64,000 bases of DNA from Candidatus Altimarinota bacterium (GCA_028713325.1 JAQTON010000001.1:470644-534643); one strand, 5' to 3'; positions 1-9,961 are shown, numbered from the stretch's first letter. Numbers and translations: made by a program. Notes: a model not told the origin generated them from the sequence alone.

Positions 1-1
1 G

Positions 2-916
2 ACAAACCTTCCATTAACTACACTAATGATTTCTTCTCCTGGGGAAGTATATGCTGGTCAAAAACTTAATTACACGACCGATACACTTCCAATGGAAATT
101 CCAGACTGGTTTTGAAGCGGAAAAAGAATTTTCTTATCAGAGAGTTCTCAATTTTATTTAGAGCTCCAATTACTTATTCCTAAGCTAAGCCAGGTATATA
201 GTATATATAATAGCTTTCGAAAAGAGCAAGCTGATGCAACCCATCTCTCAGAATTTCAGCATATTGAGTATGAAGGAAAAGTTGATGCAGAAGAGTGTAT
301 CTGAGTATTTACTGGGCTTTTCGATGCTATCGTTAAACATGTTTTTACTAATAATGAATCGGATATTCGATATTTTCTTTCTGAAACTCAGTTTGAAGAA
401 AAAAAGAGAATTGCACTGCAGAAACCGATACGTATTTCATTTTTTGATGCACTCTCGAAGCTTTACGAAGTAACTTGAGATGAGAAATATAAAGAATTCA
501 GTCTAAAAAACTTTGGAACTTGGGAGGAAGTAAGGCTAACAGAAATGCTCTGAGGAAACGTTATTGTAGAGGAATTTCCAATGCTTCAGATCCCATTTTA
601 TCATGCTATTGCAGAAAAAGAGGTCGCTGGAGTTCCAGTCGCAAAAAATGCAGATTTCATCCTCTATGGATATAGGGAAACTATCTGAAGTGGTGAGCGA
701 ATAAAAAACAAGGATGTGCTTCTCAAGAAAGCGGAAATTTTTAATCTTCCAGAAAACGACTATCTTCCATATCTTCAATCTCGGAATTACTCAGACTATA
801 CTACAACAAGTGGTTTTGGACTTGGATGGCAGAGGCTCGTTCAATGGCTCACTGATCAGCCATATATCTATGAAGCAACAGTATTTCCAAGAACGCATAT
901 AATTCCTAATCCGTAA
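2..916 (+). CDS. AsnRS/AspRS-like class II ligase, 5' end cut by window
   Basis: The visible 304 residues form a class II aminoacyl-tRNA synthetase core of the Asp/Asn type. Motif 2 is seen as FRKEQ...THLSEFQHIEYEG and motif 3 as GFGLGWQRLVQWL, ending FPRTHIIPNP. Motif 3 normally reads GLGLER; here Gln-Arg replaces Glu-Arg, but the ATP-binding Arg is kept. Five in-frame UGA codons are read as Gly, one in the conserved ETI-G-SGER segment. The N-terminal part, where a tRNA-binding OB domain would lie, is outside the window, so a real asparaginyl-tRNA synthetase and a stand-alone paralogue (asparagine-synthetase-like or an Asp/Asn-activating enzyme) cannot be separated. speD follows after 3 bp, so it is probably the first visible gene of a co-transcribed block. 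The divergent motif 3 and the accessory context favour a paralogue. Confidence 0.75.
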
Positions 917-919
917 AAT

Positions 920-1273
920 ATGGCTCAAGGTACACATATTATCGCTGATTGTTATGAATGTAATTTTTCAGAGATCCAAAGATTAAAAATGGATGGAACA
1001 AAGAAATATATTTCGGAAATAATTAAAAATCATGAGCTTACCGAACTCTGAGCTTATTATCATTCTTTTTGAGAAGATGCCTTTACTGGTGTTGTTGCAC
1101 TCGCGGAATCACATATATCCATTCATACATGGCCAGAACTTCAATTTGTTACCCTTGATATCTACGTATGTAATGTTTCGAAAAATAATAAAGAGTCTGC
1201 TTTTATGATTTTCGAGAAATTTAAAGAGTTAGTACAGTCGAAAGATATAAAAACCCAAATTATTGAACGCTAA
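920..1273 (+). CDS. speD: S-adenosylmethionine decarboxylase proenzyme
   Basis: 117 aa, the usual size of the short bacterial/archaeal SpeD class. The diagnostic self-processing site ESHISIHTWPE is present. The Ser after Glu would become the pyruvoyl cofactor after autocleavage, and the downstream DIYVCNVS carries the expected catalytic Cys. Two UGA codons (ELGAYYHSFGEDA) are read as Gly; that region is glycine-rich in the family. The enzyme makes decarboxylated SAM, the aminopropyl donor for polyamines or for aminopropyl decoration of other molecules. No spermidine synthase is recognisable nearby, but a SAM-binding protein follows 23 bp downstream. Inference: the donor may feed the product of this operon rather than bulk polyamine synthesis. 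Confidence 0.88.
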
Positions 1274-1296
1274 TTTAATATTAAATTATTTTCTAT

Positions 1297-2127
1297 ATGT
1301 CATCTATAACAAATATTACGGAAGAATCATTAAGAAGTATGTCTTATGTTGACTTTATGGCACATATCAATGAAACCAATCGGTGTCCTGGTGGTAAAGA
1401 TTCTGTGAGACAACTTATGCAAAATACCTTTCTTAATTCGGAATCAAAAGTATTGGATGTTGGGTGTAATACTTGATATGTGAGTTTTGAGATAGGAAGG
1501 ACAATTAAATGTGATGTTACAGGACTAGATATCAATGAAAATATGGTCGCGCAATCAAAAAATAATAATACCGATCCTATTGCTTCTAAGTATGTGGATT
1601 TTGTCGTCTGAGATGGTCAAAGTTTGCCATTTCCAGATAATTCCTTTGATCTCGTTACAAGCTGAGGATCTACTATATTTATTCCTAATTTACAGAAATG
1701 ACTCACGGAATACAAGAGGGTATGTAAGGATTGGGGCTTCATTGGAGATATTAACTTTTTTTATGGAAAAGAAGTTCCAACCAAAACTATAGCAAAAATA
1801 AATGAACTCCTCGGAATCGATATTCAGCCATGGAACATTGATTTCTTTCTTAATCTTTATGAATCTGTTGGGCTTGAGAAATATCATATTTATACTGGAG
1901 AGACACATAAACCAACGAAAGAGGAGTTAAAAATGTACTGCAAAGAAATGATCCAGAACTCTCAATATGGGGAACTTTCTCGCGAATTACAAGATGCTGC
2001 TTTTGATAAATTTTATGAGTATATGGAATTGTTTTACGAAAACAATAGGTATCTTTCCTATGGGGTATTTATTTACAGAAAACGTCCAGAAGAATACAAG
2101 GAACAAATATCTTTATTTTGATATTAA
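1297..2127 (+). CDS. Class I SAM-dependent methyltransferase-fold protein
   Basis: 276 aa with a Rossmann-fold SAM-binding domain. Motif I is VLDVGCNTG (its last Gly is UGA), followed by an acidic GLDIN at strand 2 and DGQSLPFPDNSFDLVTSGGS. The C-terminal 110 residues are a Tyr/Glu-rich extension with no recognised domain. Five UGA codons are used as Gly. It lies between speD and a HAD phosphatase in the same close-packed operon. Enzymes of this fold can transfer methyl or, as in microcin C maturation, aminopropyl groups. Because SpeD is adjacent, aminopropyl transfer is possible, but the sequence does not decide the donor or acceptor. Confidence 0.75.
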
Positions 2128-2134
2128 AATATCT

Positions 2135-2716
2135 ATGAAAATATATCTTTTTGATGTTGATTGAGTCCTTGTGTGTTCAGATGTATTTACTGTTTGAATT
2201 CAAGAGAAATTTTGAATTCAGAAATCATTTCTTGATAATTTTTTTAAGACAGCTTTCTCTGATTGTCTTATCGGAAAGAAGGATCTTAAAAAGGTAATTT
2301 TTTCTTATATAGAATGAAGCGAATGGAATTATTGAGTTGAAGAACTAATTAATTTCTGGTTTTCTTATGAAAATAAGCCTAATTTGAAGCTATTAAATAT
2401 AATTCAGGATATCCGATCAAGAGGAAATATCTGTTGCATTCTTACAAATCAAGAAAAATATCGATCAGAATATATAAAAAAGACTATGTGATTTGAGAAA
2501 TTATTTGATAAGATATATACCTCCTGTGAGATTGGTCACAAGAAACCTGAAAATGATTTTTTTAAAAATATTTATGAAGATATAATAAAGACCTTTTGAT
2601 TCATAGAAAAAAAAGAAATCATATTTTATGATGATGATATTAAAAATATAGAATCTGGAAATAATTTTTGATTAACAAGTTTTTTATATTCAAATTTATT
2701 ATCAATAAAATCATAA
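2135..2716 (+). CDS. HAD-superfamily hydrolase
   Basis: 193 aa. It begins MKIYLFDVDGVLV, the HAD motif I DxD with nucleophile Asp7 and acid/base Asp9; the following Gly is UGA. Motif II is seen as ILTNQ, motif III Lys lies in GHKKPEND, and motif IV as IIFYDDD. The insert between motifs I and II is helical, as in subclass I phosphatases. Eight of its twelve glycine codons are UGA, among the highest proportions in the window. It starts 7 bp after the methyltransferase gene and ends 3 bp before the next start. Probably a phosphatase on a small phosphorylated metabolite; the substrate is unknown. Confidence 0.8.
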
Positions 2717-2719
2717 CTT

Positions 2720-4678
2720 ATGAATAATATTTCAGATCTAATTCTCTTAGAGGATAAAAGTATAGAATTTCATAAGGAATGAATAAAAGATGACAAACAA
2801 GATGTGGAAATTACATGATTACAAACTTGTACTGATATTTCTAAAGTTTTGGGAAAACCATTAGTTTCACATGATATATTTCTTTTGGAGAAAAAGGAAC
2901 GTAAACATGTTATTTCAATTCTAAGAGAAGTTTACTGAATTGATTTTATAGATCATATAGAACCAGTACCTTTTTCGGTTTCTTTGACATCTAAAAAATG
3001 CATTCTAGTGGATTTGGAAGGGAAAAGATATTTCCTTAAGGATAAGCCAGTTTATTCTCATTCCAACAAGGAAATAAGTGCCTATGTTCAACAAACATTA
3101 GCACAGAGTATTGATTCTATTCCGGGGATTATTCCAAGGATAGATGGTGCTTTATTTACGGAATATAAGGATAGTTTTATGTTTCTTACTCCATTTATTG
3201 AATGAAATATTTATGATGGGGATATTGAAAAGTCTATCCAGTCAGCAAAAACCCTTGCTCAAATACATGGAGTTTCTGATAATATGGAACTTTTTTTATC
3301 TACAAATAATCACTTTAGTTGGCAAGATACCATTACGTTTTTCCTTGAATTACTCAGGGAACAAGTGGGAATTTGTGATGATTTTCAGAAATTAGAAGAA
3401 AAAATATTAGAACTTCTGGAATTGTACATGCCCAATAATAATACATCGGGTACTACATGATATTTACATCGTGATTATGCCCCGTTCAATCTTGTTTTCT
3501 GACAAAATCATGAGGTTCTCGCGGTAAATGATTTTGATAATTCAACCTATTGATTTTTAGTCACCGATCTGGCTGAACTTATAGTGACACACTGTATTAT
3601 TAATTATATTGGTCCTTCCTCTTCATTTCGTGCGATTGAGCCAGAATATTTTGATATCACAAGGGCTGAGAAGATTATCCAAACATACATTGAGCACTAT
3701 CCTCAAAATAAAGATTTAATAAATAGTTTGCCACAACATATCATTATGGTATTGCTGGAAATTCTTTGTGTTGGTCTATTGCGATGAGATTTTGATATTA
3801 GATCCATTCTTTGACCACTTGGTAAACTTCCTTATGTAATCAGCTCTTCTATGAAAAATTCTTTTCCTCATTCCAGTAAATTATCTTGTTTTAATGAAAC
3901 GTTTGACGAATTTTCTCAAAAATGGACGAGTACCTTGCAAGAATGCCTCCCAGCACATTCTGTAGCTATAGATAAATTCATCTCTGATAATAATCAGTGA
4001 TTGTATCATTCATTTCAAGTGCTTTCTAAGGCTCATAAACTTGCATCTAAAATAGAAAATACAGGGATAACAATTGATTTTGAGATATTGGAATTACTCG
4101 CAGTTTTTCATGATATAGGAAAGTTTTTTCAAGAGCTTCATTCTCTAGAAAATCTATCTATTGCAGAGTCGGTTTTTAATCAGTATGCCTCCGGAAAGTT
4201 GATTATATCAACGACTACCAAGATTGTACTTGATGGTATTCGTGGATCAGATTTTTATAATAAAAGATTAGATCCCTCTTGAAATTTTCCCAGTACAATA
4301 GAGTGAGATATTATACGTGCAGCTGATAAGATGCAAGATAATTTGACACAGAAGGTTGATAGGTATTGGTATGAGTACGGGGTGCCACGTGGAGCTACCT
4401 TTTATGATAAAGAAATAACACTGTCTGATCGTGAGAAATTTTCTTTTGACAACTTTTCTTGAGATCAACTTAATGTCATCCTCTCTATAATTGGATTGCG
4501 TGATCAGGACTTTTCTCATCCTGTTCTCCAGAGTGAATACATAGCATGGAGTACTCCTATGAAAAATGAAGCAATTAAAAGGATAGTGGAGCTTGCGAAA
4601 GAGCTTTGATATAATCAAACTGATGTACATGATATTCAATGAATTATTGAGTGGTATCGAAGAACTTTTAATTGTTAA
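2720..4678 (+). CDS. Fusion protein: APH-like kinase plus HD-domain hydrolase
   Basis: 652 aa. The N-terminal half (about residues 90-330) resembles aminoglycoside phosphotransferase/choline kinase-type enzymes: the Brenner-like motif YLHRDYAPFN has His250 and Asp252 and is followed by VNDFDNSTYG with the metal-binding DFD. The C-terminal half has an HD-type metal site: His430 (YHSF), His464-Asp465 in FHDIGKF, and a later Asp in RAADKM. So a small-molecule kinase and a phosphohydrolase-type domain share one chain. Many UGA codons are used as Gly, including those next to the kinase motif. It begins 3 bp after the HAD gene and ends 11 bp before the S66 peptidase gene. The substrates of both halves are unknown. 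Confidence 0.72.
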
Positions 4679-4689
4679 CTTTCCATACT

Positions 4690-5715
4690 ATGTGTATAGA
4701 TTATGGTAATAATACTACGGACCAATTCACAACACTCTGAATCATATCGCCATCTTTCTGACCGGGTGAGTATTTTCCATTGCGAATAAAAAGAGCAGTC
4801 CAAAATGCTTTGGAGTCCGGATTTAAAGTAAAATTTGCAAAATATGCCATGAATAGTGATGATTATATTTCAGATACACCAGAAAATCGAGCTAAGGATT
4901 TAATGGAGATGTTTCAAGATTCGGAAGTAGACATTGTAATGAGTATGATCGGGGGAAATCATTCAAATCAAATCTTGAAATATATCGATTGGGAGGTTAT
5001 TAAGAGAAATCCTAAACCATTTGTTGGATTCTCGGATATTTCTGTACTTCATTTTGCTTTATATACACAGACAAAAAACCCTATATACTATGGTCCAGCA
5101 TTTATAACACAATTTTGAGAATATCCAGAACCACTCAAATATACAATTGACTCATTTAAGTCTGTTATCTTAAATAAAGAATGAGAAATTCACATCTCTC
5201 CATCATCCGAATGGATGGAGGAATTTCTTGATTGGTGAAATGAATCCAATATTTTGCGACCAAAAAAATTAATAAAAAATCTTGGATGGAAATGGTTAAA
5301 AAAAGGAAGAACAGAAGGAAAGATTCTATGATGATGTGTTCCTAGTATTAATCATTGTATCGGGACAAAATATTGGCCCGATGTAAGTGAAAAAGTATTT
5401 TTTATTGATATACCAGAATGACACGGAGAATTTGTTTGACTTAGTATCGAAGATTTAGATAGTTACTTGGCAGATATTGATAATATTGGAGTTTTTGCTT
5501 CCATTAAAGGTCTTATTATCTGAAGACCATATGCCTATTCTACCGAAGACAAAAAGAAACTAGAAGAATTAATTTTGTATTACACTCGGTCACAAGATTA
5601 TCCAATTCTTTTAGATTTCGACATAGGACATACTGATCCTATAGCGACAATTAAATTATGAAGTACCTGTATTTTGGATTCAACGAAAGATTTTGTGACT
5701 TTAATAAATACATAA
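4690..5715 (+). CDS. S66 family serine peptidase (MccF / LD-carboxypeptidase type)
   Basis: 341 aa, a normal length for the family. The nucleophile lies in GFSDIS (Ser115), preceded by the characteristic MIGGNHSNQIL and KPFVGF. The C-terminal part has GLIIGRPY and DFDIGHTDP with the catalytic His314. Eleven UGA codons supply Gly, two of them adjacent in ILGGCVPSINH, near the expected catalytic Glu region. Family members either trim murein tetrapeptides (LdcA) or detoxify microcin C by cleaving its peptidyl-nucleotide bond (MccF). The short start, the lack of a signal peptide and the neighbours favour the MccF-like immunity branch, but this is an inference. It is the last gene of the tightly packed block. 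Confidence 0.82.
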
Positions 5716-5735
5716 CGCAGGTAAATTAAAAGTAT

Positions 5736-5768
5736 ATTTACAAATTCAATATTCCGAATATATTATAT
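5736..5768 (+). promoter_or_regulatory. Promoter of mini-gene 1
   Basis: A -35-like TTTACA is followed by an A/T-rich -10 region (TATTAT). The same TTTACAAATTCAA start and the same downstream leader ATCCACACAACATTACTTCA recur at 9714-9762 before mini-gene 2, so this is a repeated promoter-leader unit. The exact -10 is uncertain because the region is A/T-rich. Confidence 0.5.
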
Positions 5769-5800
5769 CCACACAACATTACTTCATTATTTTTCAGTCC

Positions 5801-5863
5801 GTGAAATCACTCGTTTCTAAGGCCTCAAAAAATTTGATAATACAGCACTATCCACCATTTTAA
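5801..5863 (+). CDS. Mini-gene 1: 20-aa peptide
   Basis: Starts with GTG and encodes VKSLVSKASKNLIIQHYPPF (20 aa). It aligns codon for codon, without gaps, with mini-gene 2 at 9775. KNLI and PP are identical, and other positions change conservatively (Ile/Leu, Ile/Val, Ser/Ala, Thr/Ser). The 5' leader is shared as well. Such a substitution pattern suggests that the peptide, not only the DNA, is conserved. Its function is unknown: it could be a precursor peptide, a leader peptide or a small toxin. There is no Shine-Dalgarno sequence. A possible terminator follows within 70 bp, so the transcript would be about 150 nt. Confidence 0.5.
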   Translation: MKSLVSKASKNLIIQHYPPF

Positions 5864-5885
5864 ATTTGTAAAGAGTTTCTTAAAG

Positions 5886-5934
5886 CAAAATCCTTCTGTT
5901 GAGCCATAAAATGGTAATGGAGGGATTTTTTATA
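5886..5934 (+). terminator. Possible terminator after mini-gene 1
   Basis: AAAATCC...GGGATTTTTT forms an imperfect stem with a long loop and ends in a T run. Weak but correctly placed. The whole 5716-6060 gap otherwise holds only the mini-gene and A/T-rich DNA. Confidence 0.4.
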
Positions 5935-6060
5935 TGTATCTCAATCAAATTTTTTGCAGACTTCAACTTTCTATAAAACCAAAAGAAAACTTCAATTTAT
6001 TTCATAAAGATTTATTTTTCTATATAATCCTCATTATTATATCTTTAACCATTACTATTC

Positions 6061-6528
6061 ATGGAAGATTGAAAATATTTTATCACTACGAAAGTTCGGG
6101 GAGTTATTATAAATGACGGGAAGATATTTCTCTGCAAAGCAATATCGAGAAATGGACGGTGAGGATTTTATTGTCTCCCTGGAGGTACACTTGAACGGGG
6201 TGAATCCCGTAAAGAATGTATGAGACGAGAGATTATCGAGGAACTCGGAGTAGAGCCTGTGATCGGGAATCTTATTTATACACAAGAATTCGTTCGATCT
6301 GAAGAATTTATTCAGTCTAATGGTACAACGACTTTTGATTTCTGGTATGAGATTAAAAACAGTGAAGACTTTCTGAATATAGATATCTCAAAATGTTCCC
6401 ATGGATTCGAACATGACCATGTTGGATTTTATGATAAAAATTCCACACTTGATGGAGTAGTAAAGCCTGATCATATATGGACTCTTCTACAAGAGTGGAA
6501 TGAAACCAAAGGAAAGTTTATACAATAA
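6061..6528 (+). CDS. Nudix hydrolase
   Basis: 155 aa with a full Nudix box: GGTLERGESRKECMRREIIEELG matches GX5EX7REUXEEXG, here beginning near residue 41. UGA supplies Gly near the N-terminus (MEDG) and in NGRGFYCLPGG just before the box. Such enzymes cleave a nucleoside diphosphate linked to another group. No substrate-specific signature is visible. It lies 15 bp before the ABC exporter ATPase and could belong to the same transcript, with either a housecleaning role or a role in processing a nucleotide-containing product. Confidence 0.88.
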
Positions 6529-6543
6529 AACTATTATCATATT

Positions 6544-7518
6544 ATGTCCCCAATAATCCAAGTTTCTCATCTCTCTAAAACTTTTCGTATCGAAGTGAAA
6601 AAACCGGGATTTAAAAATCGCCTTCGTTCGCTCTTTTATCCAAAGTATACCGAATACGAAGCGGTTAAGGATATCACCTTCTCGGTCGAACGCGGAGAAA
6701 AGATAGCTTTTCTTGGACCAAATGGAGCTGGAAAATCCACGACCATCAAGATGCTCGTCGGGATACTTACTCCGACCTCCGGAGATATATCAGTTGTTGG
6801 ATTGAATCCCACGAAAGATCGCAAGAAGCTTGTGTACAAGATCGGGGCAGTTTTCGGGCAAGTTTCCCGACTCTGGTACCATCTCTCATCTCTGGATACA
6901 TTCAAACTTTTTGGGAAAATGTATGGAATCCCTAACAGTGAACTTCGCAAGAAACTTGATTATCTCATGAGTGAGTTCGAGATCGAGGACTTCGTCCGAA
7001 ATCCTGTCCGCAAACTCTCACTCGGTCAGCGTATGCGATCGGAAGTTGTCGCAAGTTTGATTCATTCCCCGGAGATTATCTTCCTCGATGAACCGACTAT
7101 CGGACTCGATATGATTGCAAAGCAGAAACTCCGAGAGGTTATCAATAAGGTGAATGAAACCGAAGAGACAACGATATTCCTTACCTCTCACGATATCGGC
7201 GATATCGAACATATCTGCGATCGAGTCGTTATCATTAATCATGGACGAATCGTCTATGACGGAGATATCCGCAAGCTTCGCTCCGACCATATCAAAACCA
7301 AGATTATCCGCGTCCGATTCGAGGACGATGCGACAAGATTTGAGCCACTCTCGTTTATGATTATCAAGAAGCAAGACTCTGACGGAATTGAACTTGAGAT
7401 CCCCAATACCCGCGAGAATCTTGCTGCCACCTTCGAACTCCTGAATACCCAGTATAAAGTCGAGGACATCAGTGTCGAGGATCCAGATTTGGAAGAGATT
7501 ATCAGGACGTTTTATTAA
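6544..7518 (+). CDS. ABC transporter ATP-binding protein (ABC-2 exporter type)
   Basis: 324 aa. Walker A GPNGAGKST at 58-66, signature LSLGQRMR at 158-165, Walker B IIFLDEPT at 178-185, switch His in LTSHD at 216. The N-terminal extension FKNRLRSLFYPKYTEYEAV is typical of the ATPase that partners the paired ABC-2 permeases of the DUF990 type. These permeases follow at 8085 and 8912. No UGA codon is used, unlike the operon to the left. The system probably exports a drug-like or lipid-like substrate across the cytoplasmic membrane; the cargo is unknown. Confidence 0.9.
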   Translation: MSPIIQVSHLSKTFRIEVKKPGFKNRLRSLFYPKYTEYEAVKDITFSVERGEKIAFLGPNGAGKSTTIKMLVGILTPTSGDISVVGLNPTKDRKKLVYKIGAVFGQVSRLWYHLSSLDTFKLFGKMYGIPNSELRKKLDYLMSEFEIEDFVRNPVRKLSLGQRMRSEVVASLIHSPEIIFLDEPTIGLDMIAKQKLREVINKVNETEETTIFLTSHDIGDIEHICDRVVIINHGRIVYDGDIRKLRSDHIKTKIIRVRFEDDATRFEPLSFMIIKKQDSDGIELEIPNTRENLAATFELLNTQYKVEDISVEDPDLEEIIRTFY

Positions 7519-7557
7519 AAGAGTAAAAAGAAAAGTATATTTTTCATCAAAAAAATT

Positions 7558-8076
7558 ATGCGCATCTATATAGTTGGTCCTGGATGATCCGGAAAATCTA
7601 CACTCGCTCAGAAGCTTAGTTCTCACTATCAGATACCCGTTATACACCTCGATGAACTTCAGTGGAAAGATGGATGGTTAGAAAATGAAGATTATTGCAC
7701 TCGTCAAGCTGAGGTAGTGAGGATGAATGATTGGATTATAGAAGGTAGTAGTGTGTCGATACTCAAGATTATGAAGGAACGTGTAGACAGGGTAGTGATA
7801 CTGAATTTTTCTCCTCTTGGTAATATAACTCGTATACTGCAAAGGTTTATTAAACAAATATTCTTTGGGGAGAAACGGATCGGTTGGTCGGCAAAAGACA
7901 TGAACGGACTTCGTTTGGAGTTTCTCGTCAATACTATGAGATGGCGAACGCGCCAGCTTCCAAGGATACGAACGAATATAGAATATCTCGCTCTGGATGA
8001 TCGGGTACTGGAGTTCAACAAATCCCCAAAAAAAGTCTTTGAAATGGTGTGCAGAGAAATTGATAATCATCACTAA
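7558..8076 (+). CDS. P-loop nucleotide kinase-like protein
   Basis: 172 aa. It begins MRIYIVGPGGSGKSTLAQ, a Walker A in which the second Gly of GPGG is UGA, direct evidence for UGA = Gly. Next comes an adenylate-kinase-like IHLDELQWKDGW segment and an Arg-rich lid region (RWRTRQLPRIR). It resembles the small 'topology modulation'/FlaR-like kinases. It sits between the exporter ATPase and the first permease, 8 bp before the latter, so it is probably co-transcribed. The substrate cannot be read from the sequence. Confidence 0.75.
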
Positions 8077-8084
8077 TTCTTACT

Positions 8085-8876
8085 ATGCAAAAATACCTTT
8101 CCATCTTCGCTATCGCTTACAAGAATCATCATGTCTATCTTGCAAATATTCTTGGTATGAATATGATTTTTGTTCTCCGAGTTCTGGTGATTATTACCCT
8201 TTATAGGGCAGTTTTTGAGCTCTCTGGAGGAAGTGGAAGTATCGGTGGATATTCGATCGAGCAACTCTCCTGGGCACTCATCGTAACTCAGGTACTCGTA
8301 ACCTCGAAACCAAAAACAACCTCAGAGATTTCTATGGAGATTAAAACAGGAAAAATAGTTACCTATTTCCTGAATCCTATTTCCTATATCTGGTTTAAAT
8401 TTTTTGAAGGATTTTCCCAGTTTCTCGGAAATATCATCCCTGGACTCATTATTGGTTTTATTATCGGAGTATTAACCCTCGGTGTGCCGCATACATCCAT
8501 AGCTGGTGTATTTGGAAGTCTTGTATTGATACTTTGAGGAATGCTCGTGAGCTTCTTTGGATACATGGTTGTCGGACTTTGTGCATTTTTCATGGAAGAT
8601 ATCGAAGTGCTTCGCTGGATTTATTCGAAGTTTGATATGATTTTCGGAGGAAATATCCTCCCAATTCCATTTCTTCCACCGCTTCTCCAGACTTTTGCAT
8701 TCTTTTCGCCGTTTGCAGCCGCTGGTTATACTGCCGGTCTCGTGTTTGTTGGATTTGATGCACAGAAGTTCTCTATGTTTCTATTGATTCAGATAGTATG
8801 GATTGTTATTTATATTCTCGTCTGTCTCTGGTTGTATGAATTTGCAAGGAGGCGATTAGTGGTGAATGGAGGATAG
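8085..8876 (+). CDS. ABC-2 type permease, first subunit
   Basis: 263 aa, strongly hydrophobic, with about six membrane segments. One UGA (8535-8537) joins the two halves in LVLILGMLVSFFGY. The cytoplasmic loop TSKPKTTSEISMEIKTGKI and the C-terminal FARRRLVVNGG resemble DUF990-type permeases that pair with a second, different permease. Encoded 8 bp after the P-loop kinase and 35 bp before the second permease. Confidence 0.85.
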
Positions 8877-8911
8877 GATAAAAATGATCTTAAAAAAATA
8901 AATTTCTTTCT

Positions 8912-9697
8912 ATGAAAACCATTAAAATTCTCCTTTCTTTCTATAAATACAATCTCCTTTCCGCGATGGAGTACCGTATGAGTTTTCTCATGCTTACAGT
9001 ATTCATGATGATTAATAACACCTTCTTTTTTGCTATTTGGTACTTCCTCTTTCAGAAGTTTCCCATTATTCGCGGGGTCACTTTTGAACAGTTTATCCCT
9101 CTTCTTTCCGTGTTCGTCCTCATATTCGCATTTATGCATATATTTCTCAATGGATATAGTAAGATATCGACACTTATAAGCGAAGGACAACTCGATGGAC
9201 ATCTTCTCCTTCCGGGGAATCTTCTTTTCCGCATCCTTGCGAGTTCTCTTGAGACCTCGGCAATAGGAGACTTTATATATGCCTTTATTATTCTTTTGCT
9301 CGTACCAGATGTCACATTCTTTTTTATCGTAAAACTCGTACTTTTTGCGATTATTGGAACTTTCACATTCGCGGGTTTCATGATCATAATCCATTCCTTG
9401 TCATTTCATATCGGAAATATCGGAGAATTTTCTCGAGCTACTTTTGAAGGAGTTCTTGGGCCTTCGCATTATCCGCCACAGATTTTCGAAGGAACTTTTC
9501 TTAAATTCCTTTTTATGACTATCCTTCCTGTTTATTTCGTTGGATTTCTCCCATATGAACTTCTTCTTCATTTTAGCTGGATAGGATTTCTTGTACTTAT
9601 AACTGCCAGTACTGGATTCTTCTCGCTTGGTGTATTTACTTTCTATCATGGACTTAAGAAGTATGAGAGTGGAAATATAATGGGGATGAACGGGTAA
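8912..9697 (+). CDS. ABC-2 type permease, second subunit
   Basis: 261 aa with about six transmembrane helices and no UGA codon. It starts MKTIKILLSFYKYN, a typical amphipathic N-terminal helix of these exporters. The C-terminal FYHGLKKYESG is a short cytoplasmic tail. It probably forms a heterodimeric channel with the product of 8085-8876, driven by the ATPase at 6544. The promoter of mini-gene 2 begins 15 bp after its stop. Confidence 0.85.
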   Translation: MKTIKILLSFYKYNLLSAMEYRMSFLMLTVFMMINNTFFFAIWYFLFQKFPIIRGVTFEQFIPLLSVFVLIFAFMHIFLNGYSKISTLISEGQLDGHLLLPGNLLFRILASSLETSAIGDFIYAFIILLLVPDVTFFFIVKLVLFAIIGTFTFAGFMIIIHSLSFHIGNIGEFSRATFEGVLGPSHYPPQIFEGTFLKFLFMTILPVYFVGFLPYELLLHFSWIGFLVLITASTGFFSLGVFTFYHGLKKYESGNIMGMNG

Positions 9698-9712
9698 GAA
9701 ATGAGTTAAAGT

Positions 9713-9741
9713 TTACAAATTCAACTTTCTCTATATACTCA
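9713..9741 (+). promoter_or_regulatory. Promoter of mini-gene 2
   Basis: TTTACA and TATACT are separated by 16-17 bp, a good sigma-70-type pair. The following leader ATCCACACAACATTACTTCA is nearly identical to the leader at 5768-5787. Confidence 0.6.
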
Positions 9742-9774
9742 TCCACACAACATTACTTCATAATTTTTCTGACT

Positions 9775-9855
9775 ATGGAAACGATAATTCTAAAATCTGC
9801 AAAAAATTTGATTGAGAATGGTAATCCACCAAAGAAAATCAAAAAGACTCCGTAA
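9775..9855 (+). CDS. Mini-gene 2: 26-aa peptide
   Basis: ATG start, 26 residues: METIILKSAKNLIENGNPP followed by KKIKKTP. It aligns without gaps to mini-gene 1 (5801) over 19 codons and adds a basic tail. Its stop codon lies at the start of the loop of a strong terminator (9842-9868). Promoter, leader, peptide and terminator thus form a unit of about 150 bp that occurs twice, on either side of the Nudix and exporter genes. The function is unknown. Confidence 0.6.
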   Translation: METIILKSAKNLIENGNPPKKIKKTP

Positions 9856-9868
9856 AATGGAGTCTTTT
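9842..9868 (+). terminator. Terminator of mini-gene 2
   Basis: Perfect 10-bp stem AAAAGACTCC / GGAGTCTTTT with a 7-nt loop, ending in T-rich DNA. The stem's 5' arm overlaps the last codons of the mini-gene. Confidence 0.85.
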
Positions 9869-9961
9869 GTTTTATGTGCAGATCTTTGGATGGATTCGGA
9901 GAATATTTTTCTCGGTTTATTTATATTACTACTGCGATGGTACTTTACTATTTTCTGAACA

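Noticed and set aside
5934..6116. 60-residue plus-strand frame before the Nudix gene
   Set aside because: Overlaps the N-terminal coding part of the Nudix gene (start 6061), has no homology and lies in A/T-rich DNA after a terminator-like element.
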